64,000 nucleotides of DNA from Nitrospirae bacterium MYbin3 (GTDB taxonomy: Bacteria > Nitrospirota > Thermodesulfovibrionia > Thermodesulfovibrionales > Dissulfurispiraceae). The notes below the pieces were generated by a model that saw only the letters and a list, made by a program, of their open reading frames with translations, did no database searches and had not been told where the DNA came from. A program made the translations under genes and the position numbers. Position 1 is the first letter of the stretch; each line of letters starts with the position of its first letter. The stretch lies in contig PEAD01000015.1 of assembly GCA_002753335.1 (NCBI GenBank), positions 1 to 64,000 on the forward strand, written 5' to 3'. Positions 42,842 to 51,935 of this stretch are shown here, piece after piece.

Positions 42842-44098
42842 TCAGGAAAGTTCCATATAATCCAGATCCTTGTGAAAGGTCTCCTCAAGCCTCCAGAGAG
42901 AGAAAAAAGCCACGATAAGACATAAAATCCCTATTAAGGCCGCACCATTAAGAATGCCTAACTGAGACTTGGCAAATTGAAAAAGAAATGTGACCGGAAC
43001 AACACTTCCCCTCACTAAATTAGGCACAGTAGTAGCCACCGTCGCACGCAGATTAGTTCCAAACTGCTCCGCAGCAACCGTTACAAAAATTGCCCAGTAA
43101 CCTATAGCAAAGCCTAAAAGCGTGCATGCTCCATAAAATATCTCTGCTGTTGCTCCGGTAAGATTAAAATAAAGCAACATAAAAAATGCTGTCAGAAACA
43201 CGAAGAAAAGCACCGCTTTCTTCCGACTCTTCCATAACTGACTCAAAAGTCCGCTCGAAAAATCTCCCGCTATCAGTCCAATATAACAAAACATCACCGC
43301 ATTGCCCGCATTCACCACGCCTTTAATGTTTAGGGCATTTGCGAATTCAGGAGAAAAAGTTATCAATATTCCGACCACAAACCATATCGGAATACCGATC
43401 AAGACCGAATTGAGATATTTCAAAAAAATCGGCCATCCAGAAAAAATCTTAAAAAAGTTGCCTTTGCTGACTTCGCTGCGCTCCATCTGTCTGAACATTC
43501 CTGATTCATAAGTCCCTATCCGCAGAAGCATCAAGAGCAGGCCGAGTCCTCCGCCCAGAAAAAAGGCGACTCTCCAATCAAACAGCTTCGCAAAATAGTT
43601 CGCAAGTATCGCACCCGACACCCCCACAGAAGCCACAACCATAGTGCCATAGCCGCGCAGATGTTTTGGCAGCACCTCGGCTACAAGCGTTATCCCTGCG
43701 CCAAGCTCTCCGGCCAATCCTACACCCGCGATAAAGCGCCAAACCGAATACCACTCAATCGTGTCAACCATTCCATTAGCTATATTCGCAACCGAATAAA
43801 GAAAAATCGAGCCGAACAAAATCTTCAATCTTCCCTTCTTATCTCCTAAAACCCCCCAAAGCACTCCGCCTATAAGCATTCCGGCCATCTGCATATTCAA
43901 AAGGAATACGCCTTCATCAAGCAGCGCCTGCCCATGCAGACCTATAGATTTAAGGCTTGGAACCCTGACGATGCTAAAAAGCACAAGGTCATAAATATCC
44001 ACAAAATAGCCCAGCGCCGCCACTATGACAGGGGCCGAAAAAACAATCCGCCACTGCGGAATCGTCTCCACCTGCGTATGACCCTCAATCTTTTCCAT
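42842..44098 (-). CDS. major facilitator superfamily transporter
   Basis: A 418-residue protein with 12 predicted membrane segments. It shows MFS loop motifs such as GDKKGRLKILFG after helix 2 and RFIAGVGLAGELGAGITLVAEVLPKHLRG, the sugar/metabolite-porter type signature around helices 4-5. Closest by pattern are sialate/organic acid or phosphate porters, but the substrate cannot be assigned. It is probably transcribed separately from the small motility genes downstream. Confidence 0.88.
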   Translation of the reverse strand: MEKIEGHTQVETIPQWRIVFSAPVIVAALGYFVDIYDLVLFSIVRVPSLKSIGLHGQALLDEGVFLLNMQMAGMLIGGVLWGVLGDKKGRLKILFGSIFLYSVANIANGMVDTIEWYSVWRFIAGVGLAGELGAGITLVAEVLPKHLRGYGTMVVASVGVSGAILANYFAKLFDWRVAFFLGGGLGLLLMLLRIGTYESGMFRQMERSEVSKGNFFKIFSGWPIFLKYLNSVLIGIPIWFVVGILITFSPEFANALNIKGVVNAGNAVMFCYIGLIAGDFSSGLLSQLWKSRKKAVLFFVFLTAFFMLLYFNLTGATAEIFYGACTLLGFAIGYWAIFVTVAAEQFGTNLRATVATTVPNLVRGSVVPVTFLFQFAKSQLGILNGAALIGILCLIVAFFSLWRLEETFHKDLDYMELS

Positions 44099-44203
44099 TC
44101 AACCCTTCCTTTGTATTTGACTGTCTTAAAACTTCTTTAGTAGTATAAAAGATTAAGCCAATGAGCTTGCAACTAACAATAAATTATAAGGAGGTGAAGA
44201 ACA

Positions 44204-44389
44204 ATGTACATGGTAAATGTTGATGCGGCCAAATGTGAAGGCTGCGAAGAATGCGTTAACAACTGCCCTCAGGAAGTCTTCAGAATGGTTGACGGAAAGT
44301 CAGATCCTTATCAGACTGCAGAATGCGTTTTCTGCGAAACCTGTCTGAGCGTCTGTCCTCCGACAGCAATAACGATAAACGAAATGTAA
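44204..44389 (+). CDS. 2x[4Fe-4S] ferredoxin
   Basis: A 61-residue bacterial-type ferredoxin. Two cluster motifs, CEGCEECVNNCPQ and CVFCETCLSVCPP, each supply four cysteines. The start ATG lies 9 bases after AAGGAGG; a second in-frame ATG follows two codons later. It is convergent with the TusA-like gene and separated by a strong bidirectional terminator. It may carry electrons for the adjacent sulfur-relay system, but no direct link is visible. Confidence 0.92.
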   Translation: MYMVNVDAAKCEGCEECVNNCPQEVFRMVDGKSDPYQTAECVFCETCLSVCPPTAITINEM

Positions 44390-44404
44390 TATTTGCAGGA
44401 CAAT

Positions 44405-44441
44405 AAAAAAAGGAGGCTGCTTGATGCAGCCTCCTTTTTTT
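44405..44441. terminator. bidirectional terminator between ferredoxin and tusA-like genes
   Basis: A 16-bp stem (44405-44420 with 44426-44441), A-rich on one side and T-rich on the other, with a TTGAT loop and a GGAGGCTGC/GCAGCCTCC core. It serves both converging genes. Confidence 0.9.
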
Positions 44442-44451
44442 ATTATAAAAC

Positions 44452-44703
44452 CTAATTCTTCTTGAGATAAATCTCCCACATGCCTTTATCTTCAATCTTT
44501 ACGACTTCAATGTCAAATCCCTGCTTTTCTGCATAACGCGGGATTGAATCCTCAGCAGATGCCGGAGCATCGCAGAGAACCTTTAGTATCGCACCGCTGT
44601 CAAGCTTCTCCATCTGCTTCTTTGTCAGAACCAGAGGGTAAGGGCATACCCTGCCTAAAACATCAAGTGTTTCTGCCGGTGCCTGAGACTTTAAATCTGC
44701 CAT
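44452..44703 (-). CDS. tusA: TusA/SirA-family sulfur carrier protein
   Basis: An 83-residue protein of the two-layer sandwich TusA fold. The sulfur-carrying Cys lies in LDVLGRVCPYPLVLTKK, the family CPxP motif. TusA-family proteins pass persulfide sulfur (and can handle selenium) to partners such as DsrE/TusD. It is the last gene of a four-gene run with three DsrEFH-like proteins. Confidence 0.9.
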   Translation of the reverse strand: MADLKSQAPAETLDVLGRVCPYPLVLTKKQMEKLDSGAILKVLCDAPASAEDSIPRYAEKQGFDIEVVKIEDKGMWEIYLKKN

Positions 44704-44727
44704 AATTTCAAAACCTCCTTGGTTTAG

Positions 44728-45141
44728 TTAATTGAATAAAAGATGGTCAGCAGCATCCATCGCCTTTTGTATTTCGCTGTAAGGAACCACTTGCGCTTTT
44801 GTCTCGCCGCCAATATCTTCAGCATCCATAATGAGCGCCGATTCAGAAATTCCAAACTTATCGACATCCTCTTTGCATATAAGCACCTTCAGGTCAAGCA
44901 GAAGCGCATTCTTTATGTGCTGCTCAAGACTTGTAACACCGTAGTGCTTCATTGCCTGATGACCCTTGACGCAGTTCAATACGCCGTCGCCGATAAAGCA
45001 GATAACCGGCTCGACATTTTCACCGTCTTCAAGATAAATCTCTACTGTCTGGCTGGATATGGCATGCGTCATCGCAAGCCTTGAGCCCTCTAGCTTATAC
45101 GGGAGGCTTTTGACCACAAAAGCATATTTCTTAATCGCCAT
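44728..45141 (-). CDS. DsrF/TusC-like protein of a sulfur relay
   Basis: About 137 residues from ATG 45141, 8 bases after AGGAGG (a GTG at 45150 overlaps the ribosome site). The DsrE/F-like alpha/beta fold is suggested by KYAFVVKSLPYK, VICFIGDGVLNCVKGH and LKVLICKEDVDKFG. The Cys in the VLICKEDV segment lies where small-molecule or persulfide handling residues occur in some family members. It is transcribed with two other DsrEFH-like genes. Confidence 0.7.
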   Translation of the reverse strand: MAIKKYAFVVKSLPYKLEGSRLAMTHAISSQTVEIYLEDGENVEPVICFIGDGVLNCVKGHQAMKHYGVTSLEQHIKNALLLDLKVLICKEDVDKFGISESALIMDAEDIGGETKAQVVPYSEIQKAMDAADHLLFN

Positions 45142-45142
45142 T

Positions 45143-45508
45143 TTAGTCACCTCCTATATGCAGCACCTTGTCTGCGCTGAAACAGCTCGCAAGGTACCAG
45201 TCCATGCTGTGTCTTTTAAAGCCTGCCATCGTATCATCCTTTTGATAGCCTCTTGCCTCAGCACAGGCCTCGCAGGCCGTAGCCCTAAACTTGTCGGTCG
45301 CAAAAAGCTCTTCAAGAGTCTTTGCGAGGGCCGAATAATCCTTAAACGCCCGCTGCCCCTTCTTTGAAAGCATGGTAGCGTTTCCAGACACCCACAGGTC
45401 AACCGAATGCCCCTTTTCAACCGCAGCCTTTGAGAGCTTTACGGCAAAGTCAAGAGACATGGAGCCGACGAGGGATGAAAAACTGCCGATTGTAAGTTTG
45501 CCCATCAT
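45143..45508 (-). CDS. DsrE/TusD-like sulfurtransferase
   Basis: A 121-residue DsrE-fold protein. N-terminal IGSFSSLVGSMSLDFAVKLSKAAVEKGHSVDLWV matches the DsrE nucleotide-like fold, and ATACEACAEARG carries the candidate persulfide Cys. A second ATG one codon later fits the AGGAGG spacing slightly better. It should form the active subunit of a DsrEFH/TusBCD-like complex with its two neighbours and receive sulfur from the TusA-like protein. Confidence 0.78.
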   Translation of the reverse strand: MMGKLTIGSFSSLVGSMSLDFAVKLSKAAVEKGHSVDLWVSGNATMLSKKGQRAFKDYSALAKTLEELFATDKFRATACEACAEARGYQKDDTMAGFKRHSMDWYLASCFSADKVLHIGGD

Positions 45509-45517
45509 TGCCTCCTT

Positions 45518-45814
45518 TTATATCCAGATTATTTTTTCGTAATCGTTGAAGATTAAATCAACGACATCACCGTAAGTTACAACCTTAACACGGCTGTCAA
45601 TATTGGCTGCGGTAAAACCGCGGCTTTCCAGATCTTCTGCAAGCACATAGAAAGCGGCCTGCTTGGAAAGAACCGAAGACGCTCCACCATTTTCTTTTGC
45701 AGCAGCGTGATAGACACCGTTGCCTACGAGGATAATGCCGAGCTTATCAGCCTGCAGCCTCTCGATGACGTCGGAACCGCTTCTGTAGTCACTCATGAAA
45801 ACACCGAGTTTCAT
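45518..45814 (-). CDS. DsrH/TusB-like protein
   Basis: A 98-residue protein starting at ATG 45814 with GGGAGG upstream. MKLGVFMSDYRSGSDVIERL, then ILVGNGVYHAA and AFYVLAEDLESRG fit the small DsrH/TusB subunit pattern. The C-terminus ends in YEKIIWI, aromatic as in TusB. It is the first gene of the relay operon. Confidence 0.7.
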   Translation of the reverse strand: MKLGVFMSDYRSGSDVIERLQADKLGIILVGNGVYHAAAKENGGASSVLSKQAAFYVLAEDLESRGFTAANIDSRVKVVTYGDVVDLIFNDYEKIIWI

Positions 45815-45851
45815 CAAAACACCTCCCCTTCTCACTTGATATTATCTAAAC

Positions 45852-45901
45852 AACTCCTTATGGAGTTTAACTTTATACCAAAGTTACGCGAAGGTTGTCA
45901 A
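45852..45901 (-). promoter_or_regulatory. promoter and 5' hairpin of the DsrHEF-TusA operon
   Basis: On the - strand TTGACA (45896-45901), 18 bp, TATAAA (45872-45877). The predicted start (about 45865) falls in a small hairpin, AACTCC-ATAA-GGAGTT (45852-45867), so the mRNA may begin with a stem that stabilises it. No other feature is seen in the 163-bp gap (45815-45977) up to the neighbouring gene. Confidence 0.65.
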
Positions 45902-45977
45902 TCAAAAACAGGCATAAGAAAAACTGATGGAGCTATTAGACTGAAGCACCTAAAAGAAATAGAACAAAAACAGCTAT

Positions 45978-46868
45978 CTATTGTGCAGAACTTTTTTCTC
46001 CGATGCTGAAGCTGAAAGTCTTGGACACCTTCATCCCGTCGGGGTCGGCAACAGAAACCCTGAAATTATAAGTCCCCTTTTCTTTTTTAGTATTCTTATA
46101 CACAAGCTTTCCGGTATCTTTGTCTATAGTCATGCCTTCAAGGAGCGGCTGCTCAAGAGCAAAAGTTAATTTATCACCGTCAGGGTCTTTGCCTATCATC
46201 TGAAACTCAACATCACCGTTTGCTTTTTGGGACGAGGCGCTCATTTCGAGCGTTGGCAGCGAGCCATGAACAATAACAAACGCGCTGTTATACGGGTATC
46301 CCTCTCTGCCGTCATCCACAGGAACAACCTGAACACTGATGCGGTCGCCCTTTTTGAAAACGCCGGGCTTAAGTGTTTCTCCGTTTGCACCGGGAACAGG
46401 TTTTTCATTAACGCTCCATTGATAGAGATACTCTACTTTATCCGAATAGCTTGTACCGAGAGATATAACAGCTTTTACGCTGTCAAAAATCGTAGGCTGT
46501 TCAGGTGACAACTTCACAAGCTTTATAGTTGCCCGCCTCTCATCCCTTGCTGCCTTTTCCTGTCCCGGAAGCATTCCGGCAGCATCCCTTTTTTCGAGCT
46601 GGTATGGAGAGGTTTGTTTTGTATCGCCAGATACAGATTCTGGCTTTGTGACAGTTTTGCCGAATATTAGATAAAGCACAGACAAAAGAACAACCGCTCC
46701 AATAAAAAATAAAGCAACAGCCGGTTTTTTGCTTGCCGGTTGTTGCTGCTTTACCTGTTTTATCTGACTTGTCTGCTTTTGCTGCTTAGGCTTTTGAGGC
46801 TGAACTTTAGGCTCTAAAAGTTCCTCTAAACTTATCTCTACTACTTCTCTTTTTCTTGCCGGTTTCAT
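45978..46868 (-). CDS. membrane-anchored protein with Ig-like domains, last gene of the minor pilin operon
   Basis: A 296-residue protein. A basic, Gln/Lys-rich cytoplasmic N-terminus (about 1-48) precedes one membrane helix (AVALFFIGAVVLLSVLYLIF). The extracytoplasmic part appears to hold two beta-sandwich domains (about 105-195 and 205-292), the second containing DPDGDKLTFAL and VADPDGMKV, like cadherin/PKD-type modules. It follows pilY1 by 4 bases, so it is probably pilus- or adhesion-related. I do not recognise a named family. Confidence 0.6.
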   Translation of the reverse strand: MKPARKREVVEISLEELLEPKVQPQKPKQQKQTSQIKQVKQQQPASKKPAVALFFIGAVVLLSVLYLIFGKTVTKPESVSGDTKQTSPYQLEKRDAAGMLPGQEKAARDERRATIKLVKLSPEQPTIFDSVKAVISLGTSYSDKVEYLYQWSVNEKPVPGANGETLKPGVFKKGDRISVQVVPVDDGREGYPYNSAFVIVHGSLPTLEMSASSQKANGDVEFQMIGKDPDGDKLTFALEQPLLEGMTIDKDTGKLVYKNTKKEKGTYNFRVSVADPDGMKVSKTFSFSIGEKSSAQ

Positions 46869-46872
46869 TAAT

Positions 46873-49800
46873 TTATTGCACCCTTTTATCTCTCCAGTAC
46901 AGCATGTTGCTCCTGTTGCTTGGGAAGCTCGGGGTTACTCCCGGAACCTTTTGGGTTTGCGTATCAAGACCGGCACCGCCGCTGTTGGTCACATACAGGT
47001 CTGCGCCTGCTCCGTCAGGCCTTATCGATACAAGCGGCGCTGACGGTATGCCTGTACCGAGGGTTTTTGATTTATTTGCTGCAGCATCAACAGTGCCTGC
47101 ACCGGTCGTATAATTAACACCGTAAAGTTTGCCTGTGCCGCCTTGGGTGCAAACGCCGCTGCCGGATGGAGGAGTATAGGTTGTAAAGTAAACCGAGCCG
47201 GCAAAAACGGTTGGCTCTGCCAGCATCTTCTCACCGCTGCCCGCAAAGTTCATGCGCCAACCCTGCTTGACACCGCTGTATGTGGAGCCAGCAGCGGTTA
47301 TATTCTGAAAATCAGCGCTTGAAGAATAGCTGCCGCCGCCATCCTTAAAAGCATAAAACTGCTCCTGTGCGCCGGATGCAGATGGACACTGTTTGTCACC
47401 AGTGCCATAGTAGATCCATATATTGCCTGTAGTGTCTTTGCTTATTGTTGCGGCTGTATAAACAGGCCTGATATCTCCGCCCGATGTACCAACCGCCAAA
47501 CCGGCGGCCCAGTTGCTGGTTGCACCGCAATTATCACCGTTATCTTTGCAAAGTTTAAACCGCCACATGTCACCGCCCATGGTAGCCACATAAACGGTGT
47601 CTATAAATCCGTCATTGTCCGAATCTAAAACAGCGGGCGAAGCCGCAATAGGATAGTCCAGAGAAGCGTTGTTAGTCTTTGTGTATTTCCATAATATGCT
47701 GCCGTCGCTCAGGTCAACCACATAAAAACCTTTACCTAACCTTGAAGAGCTGTCATTGCTGAAACCGCCACTGCCACAGCTATAATCATACGTCCCGCCG
47801 CCCACAAAGCCCACCCACTTTTCATTTCCGCTTATCTTCACCCGACCGATCGCCATCTTGCTCCATGGCTGGGCAAAGTAGGTGCCTGTGGCATTGTCCA
47901 TCGCTGTTGTTCCGCCCAAATGCCACATGTACGTAGGATTGAGTGTGTCGGTAAAATTAAGCGCATAATAGCCGCAATGATAGGGCGTGGCAGAGGTCCA
48001 GGTTTCACTATAAGTTGCGTTGTCAGCCGCACAGTTTACAGAGGAACTGAAAAGATATGAGCCTGCGCCCCTTCCTTCTCCAAACACCACAACCGTCTTC
48101 CAGTCAGAAGAGTTCTTGGTCGTGCCTGCTCCTGAGCCAAGCCAGACATCCTGCGCAGACACAGGTCCATCCACAAAATATTGATGAGATATGCCTGCAG
48201 GTGGAGGATGAGACATATGGCTTACCTGTTGCAGCTTGCGCAAAAGATTCGGGGGGATAAAGCTGAATGCCTCTGAACCGTCAGATGCCTTAATCACATG
48301 AAACTGGCCATCATTGGCTCCAACCACGATTACCCTGCATGCGCCTGAAGAACAACCGGAAGATGTACGCTGGTGGCCGGTCCTGAACGCTTCCCATGCC
48401 TTGGGGTTGCTTGTGTCTATGGCGTCAGAAAAATAAGGCGACGGCGAGGTCAGGACAACAGGATTTGAATGCCATACATCACCCAGCTTCCAGTCATCTT
48501 GATTGTAATTCGTTGCATTATCGGTTGAGGTCTCTCCCCTGAAATATCCGACAACCCTATTCCTTTTTGTTGTATTGTCCCCAACACCCAGTATCTGTGG
48601 TGTCAAGGTGGTGTCAAAATTTACGAGGGAGCCGTTATAGGTCTTCATAGTCCTGCTTGAATGCCCCTGCGCCTGCATTTGAGTCCCCGCATCCCACACT
48701 ACGCTGCCAACACTGCCGTCAGCATTTATAGAATATTTCTTAAGATGGCCCATCCAGAAAGACTCATTGTCGATCGGCTGAAAAGAGGCCTCATAAATAT
48801 TGTTCTCGCTAGTGATTCTGGCCGAAGATACCGTTGTTACCGAAAAAGAGTATGCGGCAGCTCTGATAACATTGACCGCCCGCTTAAGCGCCGCAGTAAG
48901 TTCATCGCCATTGCTTGCGATAAAGGCATACCCGTCCAAGCCTCCGGCGGTATTTATTGTTGTTCCGGTTATCGAGCTTGGAATACCGCCCGGATCATTG
49001 TCAGTGCTTGTGGTTGTTCCGCAGGTGCCGTCAGATGTACCTGTGGTAGCAGCGCAATAATTAGCGGTGCTTGAGTTGTCGGAATAGGCAGTAGATGGAA
49101 GTACATTTGTAAGCGTAGGTGTTGCGCAATCAAGGCCTGTACTGGATGAGCAGTTGAATTTGCAGCAAGTCATCTTCTGTGTCGGCGGGTTGCTTGTGCC
49201 GCAAGCCGCAGGGGTTGCTGTGTCGGATGCAGCCGCATAAGGCGTGTACTTAGTTGTATCTCCGGTTTGAGTGGCATCAGGGTTATATGTGCCTCCATAA
49301 TAAGCTGTCCAGTTCAAGGTATTCTTTAGATAAAAGGGCATATTGGCTCCCAAGCCCACCACAAACACCTTGTACCCGGCATCCGCAAGCGCCTTGGCCC
49401 TGTCAACCGTGGCGCGTCTTCTCTTGTAGCCCATATTGTCCCTGTCAACAGCAGAGACCTTATTGCAGGCCAAAGTATCCTCTCCATCCGTAATAAGTAT
49501 TACGAATTTATCCCTGCAGGCGGCGGCGGTATCTGTAGTTTTATTGGCGTCCAGATAAATCTTGGCCTCTCTCAAAAGAGAAGCCACAGGGGTGTATCCG
49601 GCTGTGCTCAATCCGGCAACACCTCCAGATGTAACGGTGCTCAAACAGCTAGAATTGCTGCCGCAATAAATTGAGCTGTATTTGGTGTTGGTAGCGATTT
49701 CATTAACTATTCTTATGCAGCCCGACGCTGTATCTCCGTCATCAGCTTCAGCCGTAGTATCACAACCCACAAAAGTCATCAGCCCGAGCCTTATGTTCAG

Positions 49801-50190
49801 GCTGGCGTCATCGGTGTTTGTGCCGCTGCTGCTTATAGTGCTGTTATTGGTGTCATCCAAAAGATTGAATATAGCGCGCTTGGCTATATCAAGACGGCTG
49901 CATTTAGAACTGCAACCGGTCTTGGAGCTGCCGCAAAAACCGCCTGAACAGCCGCTGCCTGAGCAGGCTGTAGTATTGGCGACACATGAGTTTGTGGCCC
50001 CATAAGTCTGCATATCTCCCGCAGGGTTGTACACGCTCATGCTTAGGGAAAGGTCCAAAGCTATCAAAGCATCAGGCGAAACCGGGTTCGAAAACAAGGT
50101 ACTCTCGTCAGCAGCGTGGGCAGCTACCGTTAAAGCCAGTGATAAAAAGAGCACAGAAAAAACAATCGGAATTTTCGTGGCGCTAAACAT
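46873..50190 (-). CDS. pilY1: PilY1-like type IV pilus tip adhesin
   Basis: A 1105-residue exported protein. A signal peptide (1-28, ending AHA) leads into a von Willebrand A domain with MIDAS motif DLSLS. This domain contains a Cys-rich insertion (CSGSGCSGGFCGSSKTGCSSKC-like) and a TDGED motif. The C-terminal half is a PilY1 beta-propeller (about 560-1060) with a calcium loop DSDNDGFIDTVY. PilY1 promotes pilus extension and surface adhesion or sensing. It follows pilX with an AGGAGG site. Confidence 0.93.
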   Translation of the reverse strand: MFSATKIPIVFSVLFLSLALTVAAHAADESTLFSNPVSPDALIALDLSLSMSVYNPAGDMQTYGATNSCVANTTACSGSGCSGGFCGSSKTGCSSKCSRLDIAKRAIFNLLDDTNNSTISSSGTNTDDASLNIRLGLMTFVGCDTTAEADDGDTASGCIRIVNEIATNTKYSSIYCGSNSSCLSTVTSGGVAGLSTAGYTPVASLLREAKIYLDANKTTDTAAACRDKFVILITDGEDTLACNKVSAVDRDNMGYKRRRATVDRAKALADAGYKVFVVGLGANMPFYLKNTLNWTAYYGGTYNPDATQTGDTTKYTPYAAASDTATPAACGTSNPPTQKMTCCKFNCSSSTGLDCATPTLTNVLPSTAYSDNSSTANYCAATTGTSDGTCGTTTSTDNDPGGIPSSITGTTINTAGGLDGYAFIASNGDELTAALKRAVNVIRAAAYSFSVTTVSSARITSENNIYEASFQPIDNESFWMGHLKKYSINADGSVGSVVWDAGTQMQAQGHSSRTMKTYNGSLVNFDTTLTPQILGVGDNTTKRNRVVGYFRGETSTDNATNYNQDDWKLGDVWHSNPVVLTSPSPYFSDAIDTSNPKAWEAFRTGHQRTSSGCSSGACRVIVVGANDGQFHVIKASDGSEAFSFIPPNLLRKLQQVSHMSHPPPAGISHQYFVDGPVSAQDVWLGSGAGTTKNSSDWKTVVVFGEGRGAGSYLFSSSVNCAADNATYSETWTSATPYHCGYYALNFTDTLNPTYMWHLGGTTAMDNATGTYFAQPWSKMAIGRVKISGNEKWVGFVGGGTYDYSCGSGGFSNDSSSRLGKGFYVVDLSDGSILWKYTKTNNASLDYPIAASPAVLDSDNDGFIDTVYVATMGGDMWRFKLCKDNGDNCGATSNWAAGLAVGTSGGDIRPVYTAATISKDTTGNIWIYYGTGDKQCPSASGAQEQFYAFKDGGGSYSSSADFQNITAAGSTYSGVKQGWRMNFAGSGEKMLAEPTVFAGSVYFTTYTPPSGSGVCTQGGTGKLYGVNYTTGAGTVDAAANKSKTLGTGIPSAPLVSIRPDGAGADLYVTNSGGAGLDTQTQKVPGVTPSFPSNRSNMLYWRDKRVQ

Positions 50191-50202
50191 GGAGGCCTCC
50201 TT

Positions 50203-50691
50203 TTATCCGCCTGCGGCGGGCTGACCGGTGCTTATCTCGATAGGGCCGTATGCGATGCCTACATCAACGGACATGCTGCTGTTATAGCGAGTATTGGTTC
50301 CTGTAACCGTCTTGTTGGTAACGCTGTAGCCGTAATTTTTGCTGTTGCTGCCGCCTATTTCATAACCGGCCATCGGCATAGAAACGGGAACTCCTGAAAT
50401 GGTTGAGGTGGATATGGAATAGTATGTGTCCGGGTCTGTAGCCGCATCCACTTGCGTGCTTGACAATGTATAGTTTGTCATCGAACCTGCATTGGTATTG
50501 GTGGCCGAAATAAGCGCATGAATCCCCGCTTCGGTAGCAGCAAAGGCCTTATACTCGCCAACCATGCGCGTACTTACCCTAACATCCCTTGTTGTTATGG
50601 TGTACATAAGGGTTGACAATGCCATCAATATCAACAGCACCACTAAGGCGCTGACAAGAGCAAAACCTTTTTCATTTTCAGTTCGTTTCAT
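50203..50691 (-). CDS. pilX: PilX-like minor pilin
   Basis: 162 residues from ATG 50691 (GGAGG 5 bases upstream; the ORF can be extended by a TTG codon but that lies in the ribosome site). N-terminus MKRTENEKGFALVSALVVLLILM has a prepilin-like G|F site with an Ala/Val rather than Glu-rich start, typical of PilX. Position between pilW and pilY1 supports the call. Confidence 0.85.
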   Translation of the reverse strand: MKRTENEKGFALVSALVVLLILMALSTLMYTITTRDVRVSTRMVGEYKAFAATEAGIHALISATNTNAGSMTNYTLSSTQVDAATDPDTYYSISTSTISGVPVSMPMAGYEIGGSNSKNYGYSVTNKTVTGTNTRYNSSMSVDVGIAYGPIEISTGQPAAGG

Positions 50692-50706
50692 GACAGCCTC
50701 CAATTC

Positions 50707-51498
50707 TCAATAATTAATCGCATGGTTCCTCGGAACAACGCTGGTCGAATATATCATGCGCTGCCGTTTGTTCGCGTTCGGATCTTCTGTTTCTACCGCG
50801 AGCTTTATGTCTATACGCCTTATGCTCGCTATCGCGGTTGATTTTGTGTTTGCGTCTAAGGAAGTAAGGTTTGATTCGAGAATCTGCGTGTTCGTCGCAT
50901 CCCAATATGTGAACATAGGAATGCCGAGAGCAGTGTTAATAACATAAACCCCGCGTGGATTGCCGGACGCGATATTGGTGGGGCTTTCCCCCAAAAACGG
51001 CTGGCCGTTGCCTCCTGTAGATCCCGAAGTGCAGCATGTGCATCTTGTTATATACTGGTTTGTGGTGTCATAAACATACCGTATCACCTCGTTCGGCTGT
51101 CCCGTGCTGCCGATAATCCCGTCTCCATTAATATCGGCCTCTACCATAATGGCGGTTGACGATGACTCCATTATGCCTCTCCGTGAAGTATATGCCGGGG
51201 ATGATGTCAGGACACTACATTGGCCACTGCTGTTTGAGGCCGGATCTGCCCATATTGTAGAGGTCCCCGGGGTGGTTGTGGTGGGGTTGTAAGAGGCCAT
51301 GCCTATCTCCATCGCCATCATATCGAGCACCGCCCTCACATCCTGCTGTCCCGAAACTTTCTTCTCCTCGGTTCTTGTAGCGTAAGTGCTCGCCTGTATT
51401 GCTATCAGCATGCCGCCCATCAACATTATAGATATAGCTACCGCAAGCAGCATCTCAACAAGAGAGAATCCTTTATTATTTTTAATCATGGTATACAT
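50707..51498 (-). CDS. pilW: PilW-like minor pilin
   Basis: About 263 residues from ATG 51498, which has GGAG 7 bases upstream inside the end of pilV. The prepilin site is NNKGFSLVEMLLAVAISIM. The size and the C-terminal PilW-type region (RQRMIYSTSVVPRNH) fit the family. It also contains a CTCCTSG cysteine cluster. It initiates pilus assembly with PilV, PilX and PilY1. Confidence 0.87.
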   Translation of the reverse strand: MYTMIKNNKGFSLVEMLLAVAISIMLMGGMLIAIQASTYATRTEEKKVSGQQDVRAVLDMMAMEIGMASYNPTTTTPGTSTIWADPASNSSGQCSVLTSSPAYTSRRGIMESSSTAIMVEADINGDGIIGSTGQPNEVIRYVYDTTNQYITRCTCCTSGSTGGNGQPFLGESPTNIASGNPRGVYVINTALGIPMFTYWDATNTQILESNLTSLDANTKSTAIASIRRIDIKLAVETEDPNANKRQRMIYSTSVVPRNHAINY

Positions 51499-51935
51499 GC
51501 AATTGCTCCAGGACATGTCGAACACCCCGATTTAAAAAATTCCTGATTGCTGACCACTATGCTCTCGGAATATCCGGTTGTGTTGCCGGGCCATGTAACC
51601 TTAACCGTCACCCTCCACATAGAGCCTACAGCAGCAACGGTTCGCTGCACAGTAAACGGCAGGTCGCCCGACTGCCAAGTGCTTCCGCTCGAATAGACGT
51701 TAGTTGTGCTATTCGTCGGGGTAGCGCAACAACAGTTCATTATGGCGAGCTGTGCCTGTTCCAGATTCTGATGCATAAGGGCTGCTGCGCGCCCGATGCG
51801 GTCGGACTGAAGTGTAAGCTTTGAACCTTGAGGGAAAACAGCAAGCGTGCCAATTATGCCTATCATAAGTATCACCAACGCGACTATCACCTCTAAAAGC
51901 GTAAGGCCGCGGTTATTGCAATGTGTAGGTAACAT
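51486..51935 (-). CDS. pilV: PilV-like minor pilin
   Basis: A 149-residue prepilin with leader MLPTHCNNRG and processed N-terminus LTLLEVIVALVILMIG. LAVFPQGSKLTLQSDRIGRAAALMHQNLEQAQ is PilV-like. It contains a vicinal CCC stretch (NCCCATP). It overlaps the FimT-like gene upstream by 23 bases and pilW downstream. Confidence 0.87.
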   Translation of the reverse strand: MLPTHCNNRGLTLLEVIVALVILMIGIIGTLAVFPQGSKLTLQSDRIGRAAALMHQNLEQAQLAIMNCCCATPTNSTTNVYSSGSTWQSGDLPFTVQRTVAAVGSMWRVTVKVTWPGNTTGYSESIVVSNQEFFKSGCSTCPGAIACIP

